Source: an uncultured Acinetobacter sp.
GTDB lineage: Bacteria > Pseudomonadota > Gammaproteobacteria > Pseudomonadales > Moraxellaceae
Length of the DNA stretch: 41,699 bases
NCBI RefSeq assembly: GCF_947624825.1
Contig: NZ_CANQLZ010000022.1
Location: forward strand, 1 to 41,699
Direction: 5' to 3'
Under the pieces are notes generated by a model. The model was given only the letters and a program-made list of their open reading frames with translations. It did not search any database and was not told the DNA's origin. Position numbers and translations under genes: made by a program. Positions 26,546 to 36,354 of the stretch are shown piece after piece. Position 1 is the first letter of the stretch, and each line of letters starts with the position of its first letter.

Positions 26546-26854
26546 TTAGTTAGGGCAATATAAACCATGTAAGGTTTGCAAAACCGTAACTAATTTTTCA
26601 TCTTTAATGGAATAAAAAATTTGTTTGCCTTCACGACGTGTGCTGACCACATTGCTTTTACGCAACATCATCAGTTGTTGTGATAAAGTCGGTTGGTGAA
26701 TTTGGGTCATCTGCTCAATTTGCGAAACATTTAATTCATATTGAGCCAAATGGCACAAAATCATGAGGCGGTCAGTATTGGCAAGGGATTTTAAAACCGT
26801 GACCACGTGTTCAGAGGCATCACGCATGGCTTTAATCTCAAGCGCATTGTTCAT
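26546..26854 (-). CDS. ArsR-family regulator, BigR/YgaV-like, with two conserved-position cysteines
   Basis: Winged-helix repressor, 102 aa. The recognition helix region is HQPTLSQQLMMLRKSNVV (53-70), followed by the wing TRREGKQIFYSI. The metal-site CxC of ArsR/SmtB is absent. Instead there are only two cysteines, C34 (MILCHLA) and C100 (LYCPN), at the places that form the persulfide-sensing pair in BigR/SqrR/YgaV. I infer a reactive sulfur or redox sensor. The SulP gene directly downstream is the obvious target. GAGA lies about 9 bases before the ATG. Confidence 0.88.
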   Translation of the reverse strand: MNNALEIKAMRDASEHVVTVLKSLANTDRLMILCHLAQYELNVSQIEQMTQIHQPTLSQQLMMLRKSNVVSTRREGKQIFYSIKDEKLVTVLQTLHGLYCPN

Positions 26855-26983
26855 GGAGCAGGTCTCATTGAATACATATAAAAAAGACGCTTATTATAAA
26901 GCAGTTAGAGAATGAGAATTATTTAATCTAGCGAAAAGACAATGGTTTTTAATGAAGATTGTTATTAGTTATTTTGATAAATG

Positions 26984-27009
26984 TCAGGCACTCGTATGAG
27001 AGTGCCTGA
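26984..27009 (-). terminator. Hairpin after plsB
   Basis: Ten-bp stem TCAGGCACTC / GAGTGCCTGA with loop GTATGA, 14 bp past the plsB stop. The following minus-strand bases are T-rich but have no clean T-run, so termination may be partial. Confidence 0.6.
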
Positions 27010-27023
27010 TAAATCAGCTAAGA

Positions 27024-29489
27024 TTACTCTAATTCAAAATCTTTTAAGATTTTATCATTAAAGCGTGTGGCTTCGGTTAAGGCTTGTTGCAAAATGGGCT
27101 GTTGAGCTTTGAAAAAATCCAAGGTATTACTTTGAACAAGCTGTATGCTACCACCTTGTACCTGTGCCAATTGGGTAAGTTTTAAGCCTTGGCTAAAAGT
27201 TTTAACTGTGGATTTATCAAAATAAAAACTATTGGCCAAATGACCGGATGCCAAAAGATTTTTCAGGGCAACTTTGGTGAGCTTTTCTAATTTACTGACA
27301 CCTAAGCTATTGGTGTGTGCAAATTGCGATAAGATTTCTGCCATTAAGCGAAAGTTGCTGAGGCTAGATGCAATAATGTCAGACAAGGCTTGAACAGCAA
27401 GTGGTTGTTTAATATCAATACTTGTGTTTTCTAGTCCAATCCAATTTAATTGGGCAAACGCTTGTAATAGCTGCTCAACCACTTGCTCTACTTCATCTGT
27501 GTGCCATTTTAAGAATAACTCTTCTTTAAAAAATGGATATAGCTTCGCCACATAATTTTGAATATCAGCGCTGTTTTTCTGATCATTGATTAACGCTGTG
27601 GCAACCAAAGCCGGTAAAACAAAGCTATGTAAAATGTTGTTGCTAAAGTAATTGAGTAAGCCTTTTTGTTTATCACTGACTTGAATAAAGCCAGTACCAT
27701 CAATTTGATGCTGATCAATTTGTTTAAGCTTTAAAGCATAGTCAATAATGGCACTGCCAGATAACTCGGTCATCATCGTACGTGCGTCATAAGGGCTTAA
27801 TTTTAAGATCTGACGATAATCATCGAGTTGTTGAATCAAAGTATCTTGTTCAATACGATGCTCAGGGGCTTTTAACAAAAGTAAAGACAATAACGCAATT
27901 GGATTAATCACCGCAGCTTTATTGATGTTTTCTAAAATGGCTTGAGCAGTTTGATTGACGCTAGTGATGACTGATTTTGGTAAGTCATCATCAATACTTA
28001 ACTGTAAGTCTTTTACCTCGTTTTGGCTTAAAATATCATCTAGATAAATGGGATCACCAAAATTGACATGCACTAAGCCAAAGACTTTTTCAATTTTACG
28101 TACCGAGCTGAGTAATCCCCAAACCGATTCAGCCTCTTTAGGCTTACCATTCAACTCATGAATGTATGAGCTGCCTTCAAACAGTTTTTCATAGCCAAAA
28201 TAGGTTGGAATAAAAGCAATTGGTTTGCTTGAACCACGTAAGTAGCTATGTACGGTCATAGACAGCATACCTTTTTTCGGAGGCAGTAATAGACCCGTAC
28301 GAGAGCGACCACCTTCAATAAAGTATTCAATCGGGCTATTACGTGACAATAGACTATGTACATACTCTTTAAACACCGCAGTGTAGAGCATATTGCCATT
28401 AAAACTACGACGAATAAAATAAGCGCCCGCACCTCGTAAAATATTACCCACGACAGGCAAATTTAAATTAATACCCGCTGCAATATGTGGCACCATTAAA
28501 CCGCGATTGAAAATGACATAAGACAATAGTAAATAATCAATGTGGCTGCGGTGGCATGGGGTATAGACAATTTCATAATCTTTAGCCAGTTCACGCACTG
28601 TGTCAAAATTATGCACTTCAATGCCATCGTAAAGCTGTGTCCATAATTTTTCTAAACTCAACGCGGCAAAACGTAAAGTTGAATAGGAAAAATCAGAGGT
28701 GATTTCATTTAAATAGCTTTTGGCACGATTTTCAGCTTCAAACATGCTGATTTTTTTATGAATACTTTCTTGGGTGACTGCCTTTTGAATGGCTTCACTG
28801 TGTAGCAATTGTTGAATCAAATTACGACGATCCGATAAGTCGGGTCCTAAAATGGCTTCTTTGGATTTATTTAAATCATTCACCAAGTACGAGGCAATAA
28901 AGTGTGCCGGCGAATAGTTCGGCTGTTGAATTTTAGCGTCATTGAGCAACGCCCGTAATGACAATGGCTTATGAAACTCAATGTAGTTGTCTTTGCCATA
29001 TAAAGACACATTCAACATTTGTTTTAAATGCGAGGGTTTAGCCCATGCATCAGAAAATAAGGCTTTGACCCACGAATCTTCATAATCTGGCGCACGTCCC
29101 CATAACACTGTGACAGGCACCAATTGTACATCGCTTTCGGGATCTTGCTCTAATACTTCAATTAAACGAATTAATTTTGAGGCATAGTGATAAGACACAT
29201 CTTGTGGATTTTTTTCATTTAATATTAATAAGGCATCACGTTCTTGGTGTTGACCAATGTGAATGGGCTTGAGTGCCGATGGTAAATTTTGTTGTTGTGC
29301 TTGTTGATCAATTAAAACATTGTTGCTGACATATTCGTCTTCAACCACGTAACACACAGGAACATGTGGCTCAGTTTGTAGACGTTGGCTGAGTTCTGCG
29401 GTAGAGCCTAACAACTGTGGCGAGACCATCTTGGTTAAAATCGACTGGGTAAAATTGCGATACCAGCGGCTAGAGCGAGCGTTAGACAT
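27024..29489 (-). CDS. plsB: Glycerol-3-phosphate 1-O-acyltransferase PlsB
   Basis: Inner-membrane enzyme that acylates sn-glycerol 3-phosphate at position 1, the first step of phospholipid synthesis. 821 aa, typical for PlsB (about 800-830). The HX4D catalytic motif is H313-RSHI-D318 (PCHRSHIDYLLLSY), followed by FIRRSF, FIEGGRSRTG and PIAFIPTYFGYEKLFEG-type blocks II-IV. AGGGA lies 6 bases before the ATG. It is monocistronic and divergent from cysK across a 646-bp gap. Confidence 0.97.
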   Translation of the reverse strand: MSNARSSRWYRNFTQSILTKMVSPQLLGSTAELSQRLQTEPHVPVCYVVEDEYVSNNVLIDQQAQQQNLPSALKPIHIGQHQERDALLILNEKNPQDVSYHYASKLIRLIEVLEQDPESDVQLVPVTVLWGRAPDYEDSWVKALFSDAWAKPSHLKQMLNVSLYGKDNYIEFHKPLSLRALLNDAKIQQPNYSPAHFIASYLVNDLNKSKEAILGPDLSDRRNLIQQLLHSEAIQKAVTQESIHKKISMFEAENRAKSYLNEITSDFSYSTLRFAALSLEKLWTQLYDGIEVHNFDTVRELAKDYEIVYTPCHRSHIDYLLLSYVIFNRGLMVPHIAAGINLNLPVVGNILRGAGAYFIRRSFNGNMLYTAVFKEYVHSLLSRNSPIEYFIEGGRSRTGLLLPPKKGMLSMTVHSYLRGSSKPIAFIPTYFGYEKLFEGSSYIHELNGKPKEAESVWGLLSSVRKIEKVFGLVHVNFGDPIYLDDILSQNEVKDLQLSIDDDLPKSVITSVNQTAQAILENINKAAVINPIALLSLLLLKAPEHRIEQDTLIQQLDDYRQILKLSPYDARTMMTELSGSAIIDYALKLKQIDQHQIDGTGFIQVSDKQKGLLNYFSNNILHSFVLPALVATALINDQKNSADIQNYVAKLYPFFKEELFLKWHTDEVEQVVEQLLQAFAQLNWIGLENTSIDIKQPLAVQALSDIIASSLSNFRLMAEILSQFAHTNSLGVSKLEKLTKVALKNLLASGHLANSFYFDKSTVKTFSQGLKLTQLAQVQGGSIQLVQSNTLDFFKAQQPILQQALTEATRFNDKILKDFELE

Positions 29490-30135
29490 TACATTCCCTG
29501 AGTAGACGTGTCATATCGGGCTATTGTCGTTAATAATTTAAGCGATTACAAATCAGATTGTTGAGATTTCATGCAGTTATTTTAACTATTTAGTCTATTC
29601 ACTCTAATTTTGGCACATCATATTTGCATGAAATGCATACGGAATCGGTATTATTTTTGATATTTAACAAGATCATAAGTCAATAAAAGCGTAATTTATT
29701 GCTTAGGTCACTTTAAATCATGAAAAAAGCATTTTTAGATATGATCTGTTTGAACAAGATTTAAGGTTTTATATTGCTAAAATGACTTTTGTTTGATGAT
29801 GAGTTGAGGGAAATTGATATTAATTTTGGATTAAAATCTAAAAATCATTCATCGGAAAAACCGAATAAGAAAAGCCTGTTGGTGTGTCGCATGTTGGATA
29901 TATCTACGCACAATTTTTTAACAAACCGAATGATATTTGAAATTCAATTGTTAAATTCGATTTTAAATCAACTTAAATATGCCATTTTTGATCAATTTAT
30001 AGACACTTTAATCGTAAATATAGATTTATGTAATTTGCTTAAATAAATCCTTGCTTGTGAGCGGTTTAGAAGCAAAATCATTCAGAATTAACGTATGATA
30101 AATACGAAAATTTCAATAGCATGAAGGATCGACAC
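29490..30135. other. 646-bp divergent intergenic region between plsB and cysK
   Basis: AT-rich. It must hold the promoters of plsB (minus) and cysK (plus). An 85-codon open frame at 29789-30046 has no ATG start or ribosome site and no recognisable motif, so I do not call it. No RNA gene, repeat or clear operator is seen. Confidence 0.5.
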
Positions 30136-31131
30136 ATGACAGATGCTGCTTTTCCAACGCCAAATAATTTAGGCATTGCGGTTTATGAAAATAACGCTGA
30201 AGCAATTGGCAATACACCATTGGTACGTATTAATCGTGCCATTCAATCCCAAGCCACTGTATTGGCTAAAATAGAAGCACGTAACCCTGCATTTTCAGTA
30301 AAATGTCGTGTAGGCGCAGCACTGATTAAAGATGCAGAACAACGTGGTGTGCTCAAATCAGGCATGAATATTGTAGAACCTACCAGTGGTAATACTGGTA
30401 TTGCATTGGCTTTTGTGGCGGCGGCAAAAGGTTATCCAATTACTCTCACCATGCCTGCAAGTATGAGTATCGAACGTCGTAAAGTACTCAAAGCCTTAGG
30501 TGCACATTTAGTACTGACTGAACCTGCTAAGGGCATGAAAGGCGCCGTGGATGAAGCACTACGTTTAAGCCAAGAACAACCAGAACTGTACTACTTACCG
30601 CAGCAGTTTGAAAACCCAGCCAACCCTCAAATTCATGAAACCACGACAGGTCCTGAAATTTGGCAAGCTACAGGCGGTCAAGTGGATATCTTGGTTGCAG
30701 GGGTGGGCACAGGTGGCACGATCTCAGGTATTTCACGCTATTTTGAACACGTCCAAAAGCAGCCAATTTATTCAGTTGCGGTTGAACCTGCAGAATCACC
30801 TATTATTAGCCAAGCTAAACGCGGTGAAGATTTGACTCCTGCACCACATAAAATTCAAGGTATTGGCGCTAACTTTATCCCGAAAAACTTGGATTTAGAT
30901 TTAGTGGATGAAGTGATCACCATCGCAAGCCAAGACGCCATTGATTGGGCACGTAAAACGGCAACGCATGAGGGGATATTGGTTGGAATTTCAAGCGGTG
31001 CAGCGATTGCAGCCGCAGCGCAACTTGCAGCACGCCCTGAAAATGCCGGTAAAAACATTGTGGTGATTTTACCCGATGCAGGCGAGCGTTATTTATCTTC
31101 AGTACTTTTTGAAGATATTTCTGCTGACTAA
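30136..31131 (+). CDS. cysK: Cysteine synthase A (O-acetylserine sulfhydrylase)
   Basis: PLP enzyme making cysteine from O-acetylserine and sulfide. 331 aa from ATG 30136, chosen because AAGGA lies 7 bases upstream; an ATG at 30121 is in frame but has no such site. PLP lysine K56 is in NPAFSVKCR, the substrate loop is [12 protein letters not shown], the PLP phosphate loop [10 protein letters not shown] and the C-terminal GISSGAA. The spacing and the [14 protein letters not shown] block fit CysK rather than CysM. Regulation by CysB is likely by family knowledge, but no site was identified. Confidence 0.96.
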   Translation: MTDAAFPTPNNLGIAVYENNAEAIGNTPLVRINRAIQSQATVLAKIEARNPAFSVKCRVGAALIKDAEQRGVLKSGMNIVEPTSGNTGIALAFVAAAKGYPITLTMPASMSIERRKVLKALGAHLVLTEPAKGMKGAVDEALRLSQEQPELYYLPQQFENPANPQIHETTTGPEIWQATGGQVDILVAGVGTGGTISGISRYFEHVQKQPIYSVAVEPAESPIISQAKRGEDLTPAPHKIQGIGANFIPKNLDLDLVDEVITIASQDAIDWARKTATHEGILVGISSGAAIAAAAQLAARPENAGKNIVVILPDAGERYLSSVLFEDISAD

Positions 31132-31149
31132 AATAGCCTAAGTCAAACT

Positions 31150-31192
31150 AAAATTTAAGAAGACTGCCAAAATGTAGATCTTCTTAAATTTT
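31150..31192 (+). terminator. AT-rich 14-bp hairpin after cysK
   Basis: AAAATTTAAGAAGA (31150-31163) and TCTTCTTAAATTTT (31179-31192) pair perfectly around a 15-base loop, 18 bp after cysK. The T-rich right arm could serve as a terminator tail; the large loop makes it less typical. Confidence 0.55.
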
Positions 31193-31276
31193 AAGCTTTA
31201 TATTCAAGTTTTTTAGGTAACAACTACAAATTTTGTTACTATGAAGCACCTTTCATAGCTGTTTACATATTTGCAT

Positions 31277-32359
31277 ATGACTTCATCTTATCAACAACAA
31301 CTCGATGCCAAAGTTGCTCGTATCACGGCGCAATTTGCAGAATTTAATCCGCCTGCCTTAACGGTGTTCGCCTCACCAGAACAACATTATCGTATGCGTG
31401 CTGAGTTTCGTGTTTGGCATACTGAAGATGACATGTTTTATGCCATGTTTGAACGTGATGCAGAAGGGCAGAAAAAAGTCATTCGCATTGACCAATTTGA
31501 AGTAGCCGATCAAAGTATCAATCAACTCATGCCAAAACTTTTGGCAGAAATGAAAGCTGATCCTATTTTGTCACAGCGTTTATTTGAAGTGCATTTCTTA
31601 GCCACGCTCAGTGGTGAAGTGTTGGTGTCTTTAATCTACCATCGTAAATTAGAACAAGATTGGCTGCCTGCAGCTCAAGCCTTAGCTCAAAAATTAAATG
31701 TGCAATTGGTTGGACGTTGCCGCGGACAAAAATTTGTTTTAGACAATGAATTTGTGGTTGAAAAACTCAACGTGTTTGACCGTCAATATATCTACAAACA
31801 AATTGAAAGTAGTTTTACTCAGCCCAATGCTAAAGTGTGCCAAAAAATGTTGCAGTGGGCATGTGATGTAGCAGGTGAGTCTGAAAAAGACTTACTTGAG
31901 CTATATTGTGGTAATGGCAACTTTACTTTGCCACTTTCAACCCGTTTTCGTCGTGTTTTAGCTACAGAATTAGCCAAATCATCAGTATATGCTGCACAGT
32001 GGAATATTGAACAAAACCACATTGACAATATTCAGGTGGCGCGTTTATCTGCTGAAGAATTTACCCAAGCATACAATGGCGAGCGTGAATTCCGTCGCTT
32101 GCAAGAAGCCAATATTGATATTACAAGCTACGACTTTGATACAGTATTTGTGGATCCACCACGCGCTGGTATTGACGATGAAACCTTAAAATTACTACAA
32201 CGTTTTAAACGCATTATTTATATTTCATGTAATCCCGACACTTTATATGAAAACTTACAGACATTAGGCCTCACTCATCAAGTCACTCAATTTGCCTTGT
32301 TTGATCAGTTCCCATATACCCATCATGTAGAATCTGGGGTATTGTTGGAGCAAAAATAA
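31277..32359 (+). CDS. trmA: tRNA (uracil-54-C5)-methyltransferase TrmA
   Basis: SAM-dependent enzyme making ribothymidine at position 54 of tRNA. 360 aa from ATG 31277; a TTG two codons earlier is not needed. SAM motif [10 protein letters not shown] (207-216), FVDPPRAG (291-298), catalytic nucleophile C318 in ISCNPDTL and general base E352 in HHVES all match TrmA (C324 and E358 in E. coli). No TRAM domain or iron-sulfur cysteines at the N-terminus, which separates it from RlmC/RlmD. Has its own strong terminator. Confidence 0.97.
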   Translation: MTSSYQQQLDAKVARITAQFAEFNPPALTVFASPEQHYRMRAEFRVWHTEDDMFYAMFERDAEGQKKVIRIDQFEVADQSINQLMPKLLAEMKADPILSQRLFEVHFLATLSGEVLVSLIYHRKLEQDWLPAAQALAQKLNVQLVGRCRGQKFVLDNEFVVEKLNVFDRQYIYKQIESSFTQPNAKVCQKMLQWACDVAGESEKDLLELYCGNGNFTLPLSTRFRRVLATELAKSSVYAAQWNIEQNHIDNIQVARLSAEEFTQAYNGEREFRRLQEANIDITSYDFDTVFVDPPRAGIDDETLKLLQRFKRIIYISCNPDTLYENLQTLGLTHQVTQFALFDQFPYTHHVESGVLLEQK

Positions 32360-32394
32360 TCACAGCGCTATACAGGCTAGATAATTTGATTTAC

Positions 32395-32425
32395 AAAGGG
32401 GGCTCTTATAGAGCCCCCTTTATTT
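32395..32425 (+). terminator. Terminator after trmA
   Basis: Eleven-bp stem AAAGGGGGCTC / GAGCCCCCTTT, loop TTATA, followed by a T-rich tail. Confidence 0.85.
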
Positions 32426-32605
32426 ATAATTAAAATAAACAGTTATAAAAAAGCAAGTGCTATTATCTTAATTATATCGTTTATATAGGCAGTCTTGATC
32501 GAAAAAAAGGGTAGCGTAAGTGCTGCTTTTATCACTGACCACCCCTTGCTTTATTTTAAATATTGGCTATATTTCGAACTATGTTAGGTTATCAATGAAG
32601 GCTCT

Positions 32606-32830
32606 ATGAGTTTTTGGCAAAAACTGTTCGCTGATCAACAGCTGAACGTACATAAAAATCAGACTGCTTGTGTGGAAAATGATTGTGCATGTAAATCAAA
32701 TGAGCAACTCATCCAAGCATTAACTCAGGCAACTGATGAAGATGTGATTCTTGGCATTAAGAAAGTTTTAGCATCTCGTGGCTATAGCCGTAAAGAGTTG
32801 AATGAATTACAGCATCTACCACTGCAGTAA
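32606..32830 (+). CDS. Small protein with a Cys-rich segment, 74 aa, unknown function
   Basis: ATG 32606 is preceded by GAAGG 6-10 bases upstream. The product has three cysteines close together (C22, C27, C29 in ACVENDCACK), then a helical part ending in SRGYSRKELNELQHLP. No signal peptide. The three thiols could bind a metal or form a redox site. I know it only as the kind of short hypothetical seen in Acinetobacter. A promoter-sized gap precedes it, so it is probably expressed alone. Confidence 0.7.
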   Translation: MSFWQKLFADQQLNVHKNQTACVENDCACKSNEQLIQALTQATDEDVILGIKKVLASRGYSRKELNELQHLPLQ

Positions 32831-32848
32831 TTCATAAATTGACTAAGA

Positions 32849-32878
32849 AAAAGGTATTGTTTATGCAATACCTTTTTT
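32849..32878 (+). terminator. Terminator after the 74-aa gene
   Basis: Stem AAAAAGGTATTG / CAATACCTTTTTT with loop TTTATG, ending in six T, 19 bp after the stop. Confidence 0.8.
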
Positions 32879-33061
32879 GTGAATTGAAAGTATGTTGTAT
32901 TTGTCGTCTTAGCTACAATAATGTATCTGAGTGTAAAAAATTGATGAAAAAATGTGACATAAATCATAATTTTTTTATTTTATGTTGAATTTTTATAAAA
33001 TTGCCTTGACTATTATTTATAATAACTAAACAAACCAAAATCGTATTGAGTTTTTTGTTCT

Positions 33062-33175
33062 ATGGAAATTAGAAGATTCATCTTAAGTTTCAATAACTTA
33101 ACAACATATTTGTTTTTATCCACGCTCTTTTTAGTATTGTTGTTGGTTTATTTTTATTTAATTAACCCCCAATAA
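33062..33175 (+). CDS. Candidate 37-aa single-helix membrane peptide
   Basis: Frame MEIRRFILSFNNLTTYLFLS continues into a strongly hydrophobic run (about residues 16-34) and ends INPQ. Positive N-terminus plus one helix is the layout of small inner-membrane proteins. The ribosome site is poor (only GAG about 11 bases upstream), and AT-rich DNA readily produces such frames. Lies 88 bp before an MFS gene. Confidence 0.3.
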   Translation: MEIRRFILSFNNLTTYLFLSTLFLVLLLVYFYLINPQ

Positions 33176-33263
33176 AGCTCATTTTTGCATCATTTATTGA
33201 AATTCTCTCAACAGAACGTTCATTTTCAACATATCATAGTTACACCTGTGTATATGTAGTGGC

Positions 33264-34424
33264 ATGATGCAAATTCAAAATCGTCTAGCTGGATTTTACT
33301 TTTTTTACTATGCGATTGTTGGCACATTCATGCCATATTGGAGTCTGTATTTAGAAGATCAAGGTTTTAGTTATGCCGAAATTGGCTATTTAGCTTCCGT
33401 GGCGATTATTACTCGATTCTTTGCGCCTTTTATTTGGGGTTGGATTGCAGACAAATCAGGCAAGCGTATGCTCCTAGTACGTATTGCCACTTGGGTGGAA
33501 GCCTTTATTTGGCTTATTATTTTTATTATTCCTAATGATTTCCAATCAATTGCCTTATTGATGCTAATTTTTAGCTTTTTCCAAAATGCAATTCTTGCAC
33601 AGTTTGAAGGTGTAACTTTGTTTTGGTTGGGAGATAAACGTGCCGAGTTATATGGAAAAGTGCGCCAATGGGGATCTATTGGTTTTATTGTGGCTGTATT
33701 TGGGATTGGTGCGCTATTAGATTTTATTCATATTCAACATTTACCGATTTTATTGTTGTGTATTGCATTGTTGGCATTTATTTGGTCATTTAGCATTCAA
33801 GAACCTACACATGCACCTAGCGCACAAAAAAAACTTGAATCGATTTGGCCGATCTTAAAGCATCCTGTAGTCAGCGCATTTTTCTGTATCGAATTAATTT
33901 TGCTCTTCTCGCATGCACCTTTTTATAGCTTTTATAGTAATTACTTACAACTATATGGTTTTAGCACCACGATTATTGGTGGCTTGTGGGCTATTGGGGT
34001 TATTGCTGAAATTATTATGTTTGCTTGCGCAAAATTTTTCTTTGGTCGTTGGGGGATACGCACCTTAGTCAGTTGCTGTTTAATCCTCACGGCGATCCGT
34101 TGGATTGTGGTTGGGTTATTCGCTGATTCTTTTATTGCACAGGCATTGGCACAATGTATTCATGCTTTTAGTTTTGGTTTATTTCATTTAATTGCCATGC
34201 GTATTATTTTTCATTATTTCTCACAACAACAACAAGGTAGAGCACAGGCTTTATATAGTACCATGTGGGGAATTGGGGTGGCTTTGGGCAGTATTTTGGC
34301 AGGTCAATATTGGCAAGTGTTAGGTGGTGAGATCATTTTTATAATTGCAGGCTTTGCTACATTGTTAGGCTTATTATGGGTTCGCAGGTTACCTCAGCAC
34401 TTAAGCGTAATAAAGAAAGACTAG
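33264..34424 (+). CDS. MFS transporter, HcaT/nucleoside-symporter-like (MFS_1_like), 386 aa
   Basis: Twelve-helix inner-membrane carrier. The start RLAGFYFFYYAIVGTFMPYWSLYL is characteristic of the HcaT/NupG-like MFS_1_like group (N-terminal FYFxYYAxxGxxxPYWxLYL). Loop 2-3 reads GWIADKSGKRMLLVR. WGSIGFIVAVFGIG occurs at helix 5. HcaT is a phenylpropionate carrier, but this protein is not near catabolic genes, so substrate is unknown. No strong ribosome site before the ATG pair at 33264/33267. Confidence 0.87.
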   Translation: MMQIQNRLAGFYFFYYAIVGTFMPYWSLYLEDQGFSYAEIGYLASVAIITRFFAPFIWGWIADKSGKRMLLVRIATWVEAFIWLIIFIIPNDFQSIALLMLIFSFFQNAILAQFEGVTLFWLGDKRAELYGKVRQWGSIGFIVAVFGIGALLDFIHIQHLPILLLCIALLAFIWSFSIQEPTHAPSAQKKLESIWPILKHPVVSAFFCIELILLFSHAPFYSFYSNYLQLYGFSTTIIGGLWAIGVIAEIIMFACAKFFFGRWGIRTLVSCCLILTAIRWIVVGLFADSFIAQALAQCIHAFSFGLFHLIAMRIIFHYFSQQQQGRAQALYSTMWGIGVALGSILAGQYWQVLGGEIIFIIAGFATLLGLLWVRRLPQHLSVIKKD

Positions 34425-34481
34425 TTTAGCCAAATAATTGTGAGTATGATGTTGTATAAGAGAAATAAAGCTTAAAAATTT

Positions 34482-34925
34482 ATGAAAATCAAAGTCCTTA
34501 TTACTATTTTAAGTTTATTTGGCTTAACCCTAGCTCACACAGCCCCCATAAGCGAAAATACCATTCAGATTAAAAATCGCAATGCTTTGGTGGGACTATG
34601 GGCGATGCAAATTCCTGAGAATAAAAAATGTCATGAATACTACAATTTCAGAAGCAATCATTCAGTCTTGATTCAAAGTGCCAAGGAGTGGTCTTATGGT
34701 AATTACAATTATCAACCGAGCCTTGATCAAGATGCTGCACCTGCTTTATTGATGCTACATATTCTCTACGACAATAATCAAGCCGACTGTTCAGGTATAC
34801 AAGAAGATCAAAGCGGTGACATCTCACGTTTTGCCGTGACATGGAAAAACTCCAATCAAATCTCCTTTTGTGCAGAAGACCAACCTAAACAATGTTTTGC
34901 AAGTTTAAAACGGGTTCTACCATAA
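34482..34925 (+). CDS. Secreted protein with four cysteines, 147 aa, unknown function
   Basis: Sec-type signal peptide MKIKVLITILSLFGLTLAHTA, cleavage probably after residue 18-21. The mature part has four cysteines (NKKCHEYY, QADCSGI, SFCAED, KQCFAS), enough for two disulfides in the periplasm. WAMQIPE, YNFRSNHSVL and AVTWKNSNQISFC suggest a small beta-sheet (lipocalin-like) fold, but this is only a pattern impression. It lies 57 bp after the MFS gene without a terminator between, so it may share its transcript. Confidence 0.72.
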   Translation: MKIKVLITILSLFGLTLAHTAPISENTIQIKNRNALVGLWAMQIPENKKCHEYYNFRSNHSVLIQSAKEWSYGNYNYQPSLDQDAAPALLMLHILYDNNQADCSGIQEDQSGDISRFAVTWKNSNQISFCAEDQPKQCFASLKRVLP

Positions 34926-34929
34926 ACAT

Positions 34930-34959
34930 AAAAAAGCCGCTCATTTGAGCGGCTTTTTT
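34930..34959. terminator. Bidirectional terminator between secreted-protein gene and accC
   Basis: Stem AAAAAAGCCGCTCA / TGAGCGGCTTTTTT gives symmetric A and T runs that serve both convergent genes. Confidence 0.9.
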
Positions 34960-34964
34960 AGCAT

Positions 34965-36332
34965 TTACACCACTTTTTCAGCGTAAGCTTCAAGTTTTTT
35001 GAGTAAATGTTTTTCAAGATAGTGAATATCCATCGCTTGTTTACAGAAGTTTTCATCTTCTAAAATCAACTCGCGATGTAGTGGAATGTTAGTTTTAATA
35101 CCACTTAAAATGGTTTCGTCTAAGGCTTGCTTCATACGTGCAATCGCTGTGTCACGATCCTTACCATGTGAAATGATTTTGGCAATCATTGAATCATAAT
35201 AAGGTGGAATGCTATAACCTTGATAGATATGTGAATCTAGACGAATACCTGCACCACCTGGGGCATAAAATTGCTCAATTTTACCTGGTGATGGAATAAA
35301 GGTGGTTGGATCTTCAGCATTGATACGACATTCAATGGCGTGACCTTTACAGATCACATCTTCTTGTTGAATGTCTAGACCTAAGCCTGCCGCAATACGT
35401 AACTGCTGTTCAATGATATCAATACCGGTCACTTGTTCTGTCACAGGATGTTCAACTTGAACGCGGGTATTCATCTCAATAAAGAAGAATTCGCCATCTT
35501 CAAATAAAAATTCGAATGTACCTGCACCACGATACTGCATTAACTGACAGGCATTCACACATGCTTGTAAAATATCTGCGCGTGCTTCTTCAGGCAGGTT
35601 GGGTGCTGGAGCTTCTTCTAATACTTTTTGATGACGACGTTGCAATGAGCAGTCACGATCAAATAGGTGAATCGCATGGCCATGACCATCCGCTAAAACT
35701 TGCACTTCAACATGGCGTGGCTTTTGTAAGAAACGTTCCATGTAGACTGTATCATCACCAAACCACATTTCTGCATCACGCTGTGCCGCTTGTACTGATT
35801 CAAGCAATGTATCTACACGCTCAACAATACGCATACCACGACCGCCGCCACCAGAAGCTGCTTTGACAATCAGCGGAAAACCGATTTTTTTGGCTTCGTC
35901 TAAAGCATTTTGCGTGGTCACAGCATGTGCTGAACCCGGTACAGTAGGTACGCCGGCTTTACGCATTGCAGTGATAGCAGAAACTTTATTCCCCATCAAG
36001 CGAATGTGTTCAGGACGTGGGCCAATAAAGATAAAACCTGAGTTTTCTACAATTTCCGCAAACTCAGCATTTTCAGATAAAAAGCCATAACCTGGATGAA
36101 TCGCATCAGCACCTGTAATTTCTGCTGCAGTAATAATGGCGGGAATATTTAAATAGCTTTCACTACTTGCACCCGGACCAATACACACGGCTTCATCACA
36201 AAAGCGTAAGTGCATTAAATCTTTGTCGGCATCTGAATAGATACCAACCGTTTTAATGCCCAATGATTTGCATGCGCGGGTGATGCGAAGCGCAATCTCA
36301 CCACGGTTTGCAATTAATACTTTTTGCAACAT
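34965..36332 (-). CDS. accC: Acetyl-CoA carboxylase, biotin carboxylase subunit
   Basis: Carboxylates the biotin on AccB using ATP and bicarbonate. 455 aa from ATG 36332 ([16 protein letters not shown]); GAGGAA lies just upstream and the longer frame overlaps accB. ATP-grasp loop [11 protein letters not shown], catalytic segment [14 protein letters not shown] and [13 protein letters not shown] are all in place. It lies 22 bp after accB. Third gene of the aroQ-accB-accC operon and closed by a terminator. Confidence 0.98.
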   Translation of the reverse strand: MLQKVLIANRGEIALRITRACKSLGIKTVGIYSDADKDLMHLRFCDEAVCIGPGASSESYLNIPAIITAAEITGADAIHPGYGFLSENAEFAEIVENSGFIFIGPRPEHIRLMGNKVSAITAMRKAGVPTVPGSAHAVTTQNALDEAKKIGFPLIVKAASGGGGRGMRIVERVDTLLESVQAAQRDAEMWFGDDTVYMERFLQKPRHVEVQVLADGHGHAIHLFDRDCSLQRRHQKVLEEAPAPNLPEEARADILQACVNACQLMQYRGAGTFEFLFEDGEFFFIEMNTRVQVEHPVTEQVTGIDIIEQQLRIAAGLGLDIQQEDVICKGHAIECRINAEDPTTFIPSPGKIEQFYAPGGAGIRLDSHIYQGYSIPPYYDSMIAKIISHGKDRDTAIARMKQALDETILSGIKTNIPLHRELILEDENFCKQAMDIHYLEKHLLKKLEAYAEKVV

Positions 36333-36354
36333 TATCGTTCCTCGTGGTGATGAC

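Larger units (their letters stand above)
32831..33263. other. 433-bp intergenic region before an MFS gene
   Basis: AT-rich, with a short inverted repeat near 32850-32880 (AAAAGGTATTG / CAATACCTTTTTT, 32849-32877) that looks like the terminator of the 74-aa gene. It also holds a candidate 37-codon membrane peptide ORF at 33062-33175. No other feature seen. Confidence 0.5.

Noticed and set aside
29789..30046. 85-codon open frame in the plsB-cysK gap
   Set aside because: It begins only with TTG, has no ribosome site, no ATG near its start, AT-rich codons unlike neighbours and no recognisable motif.
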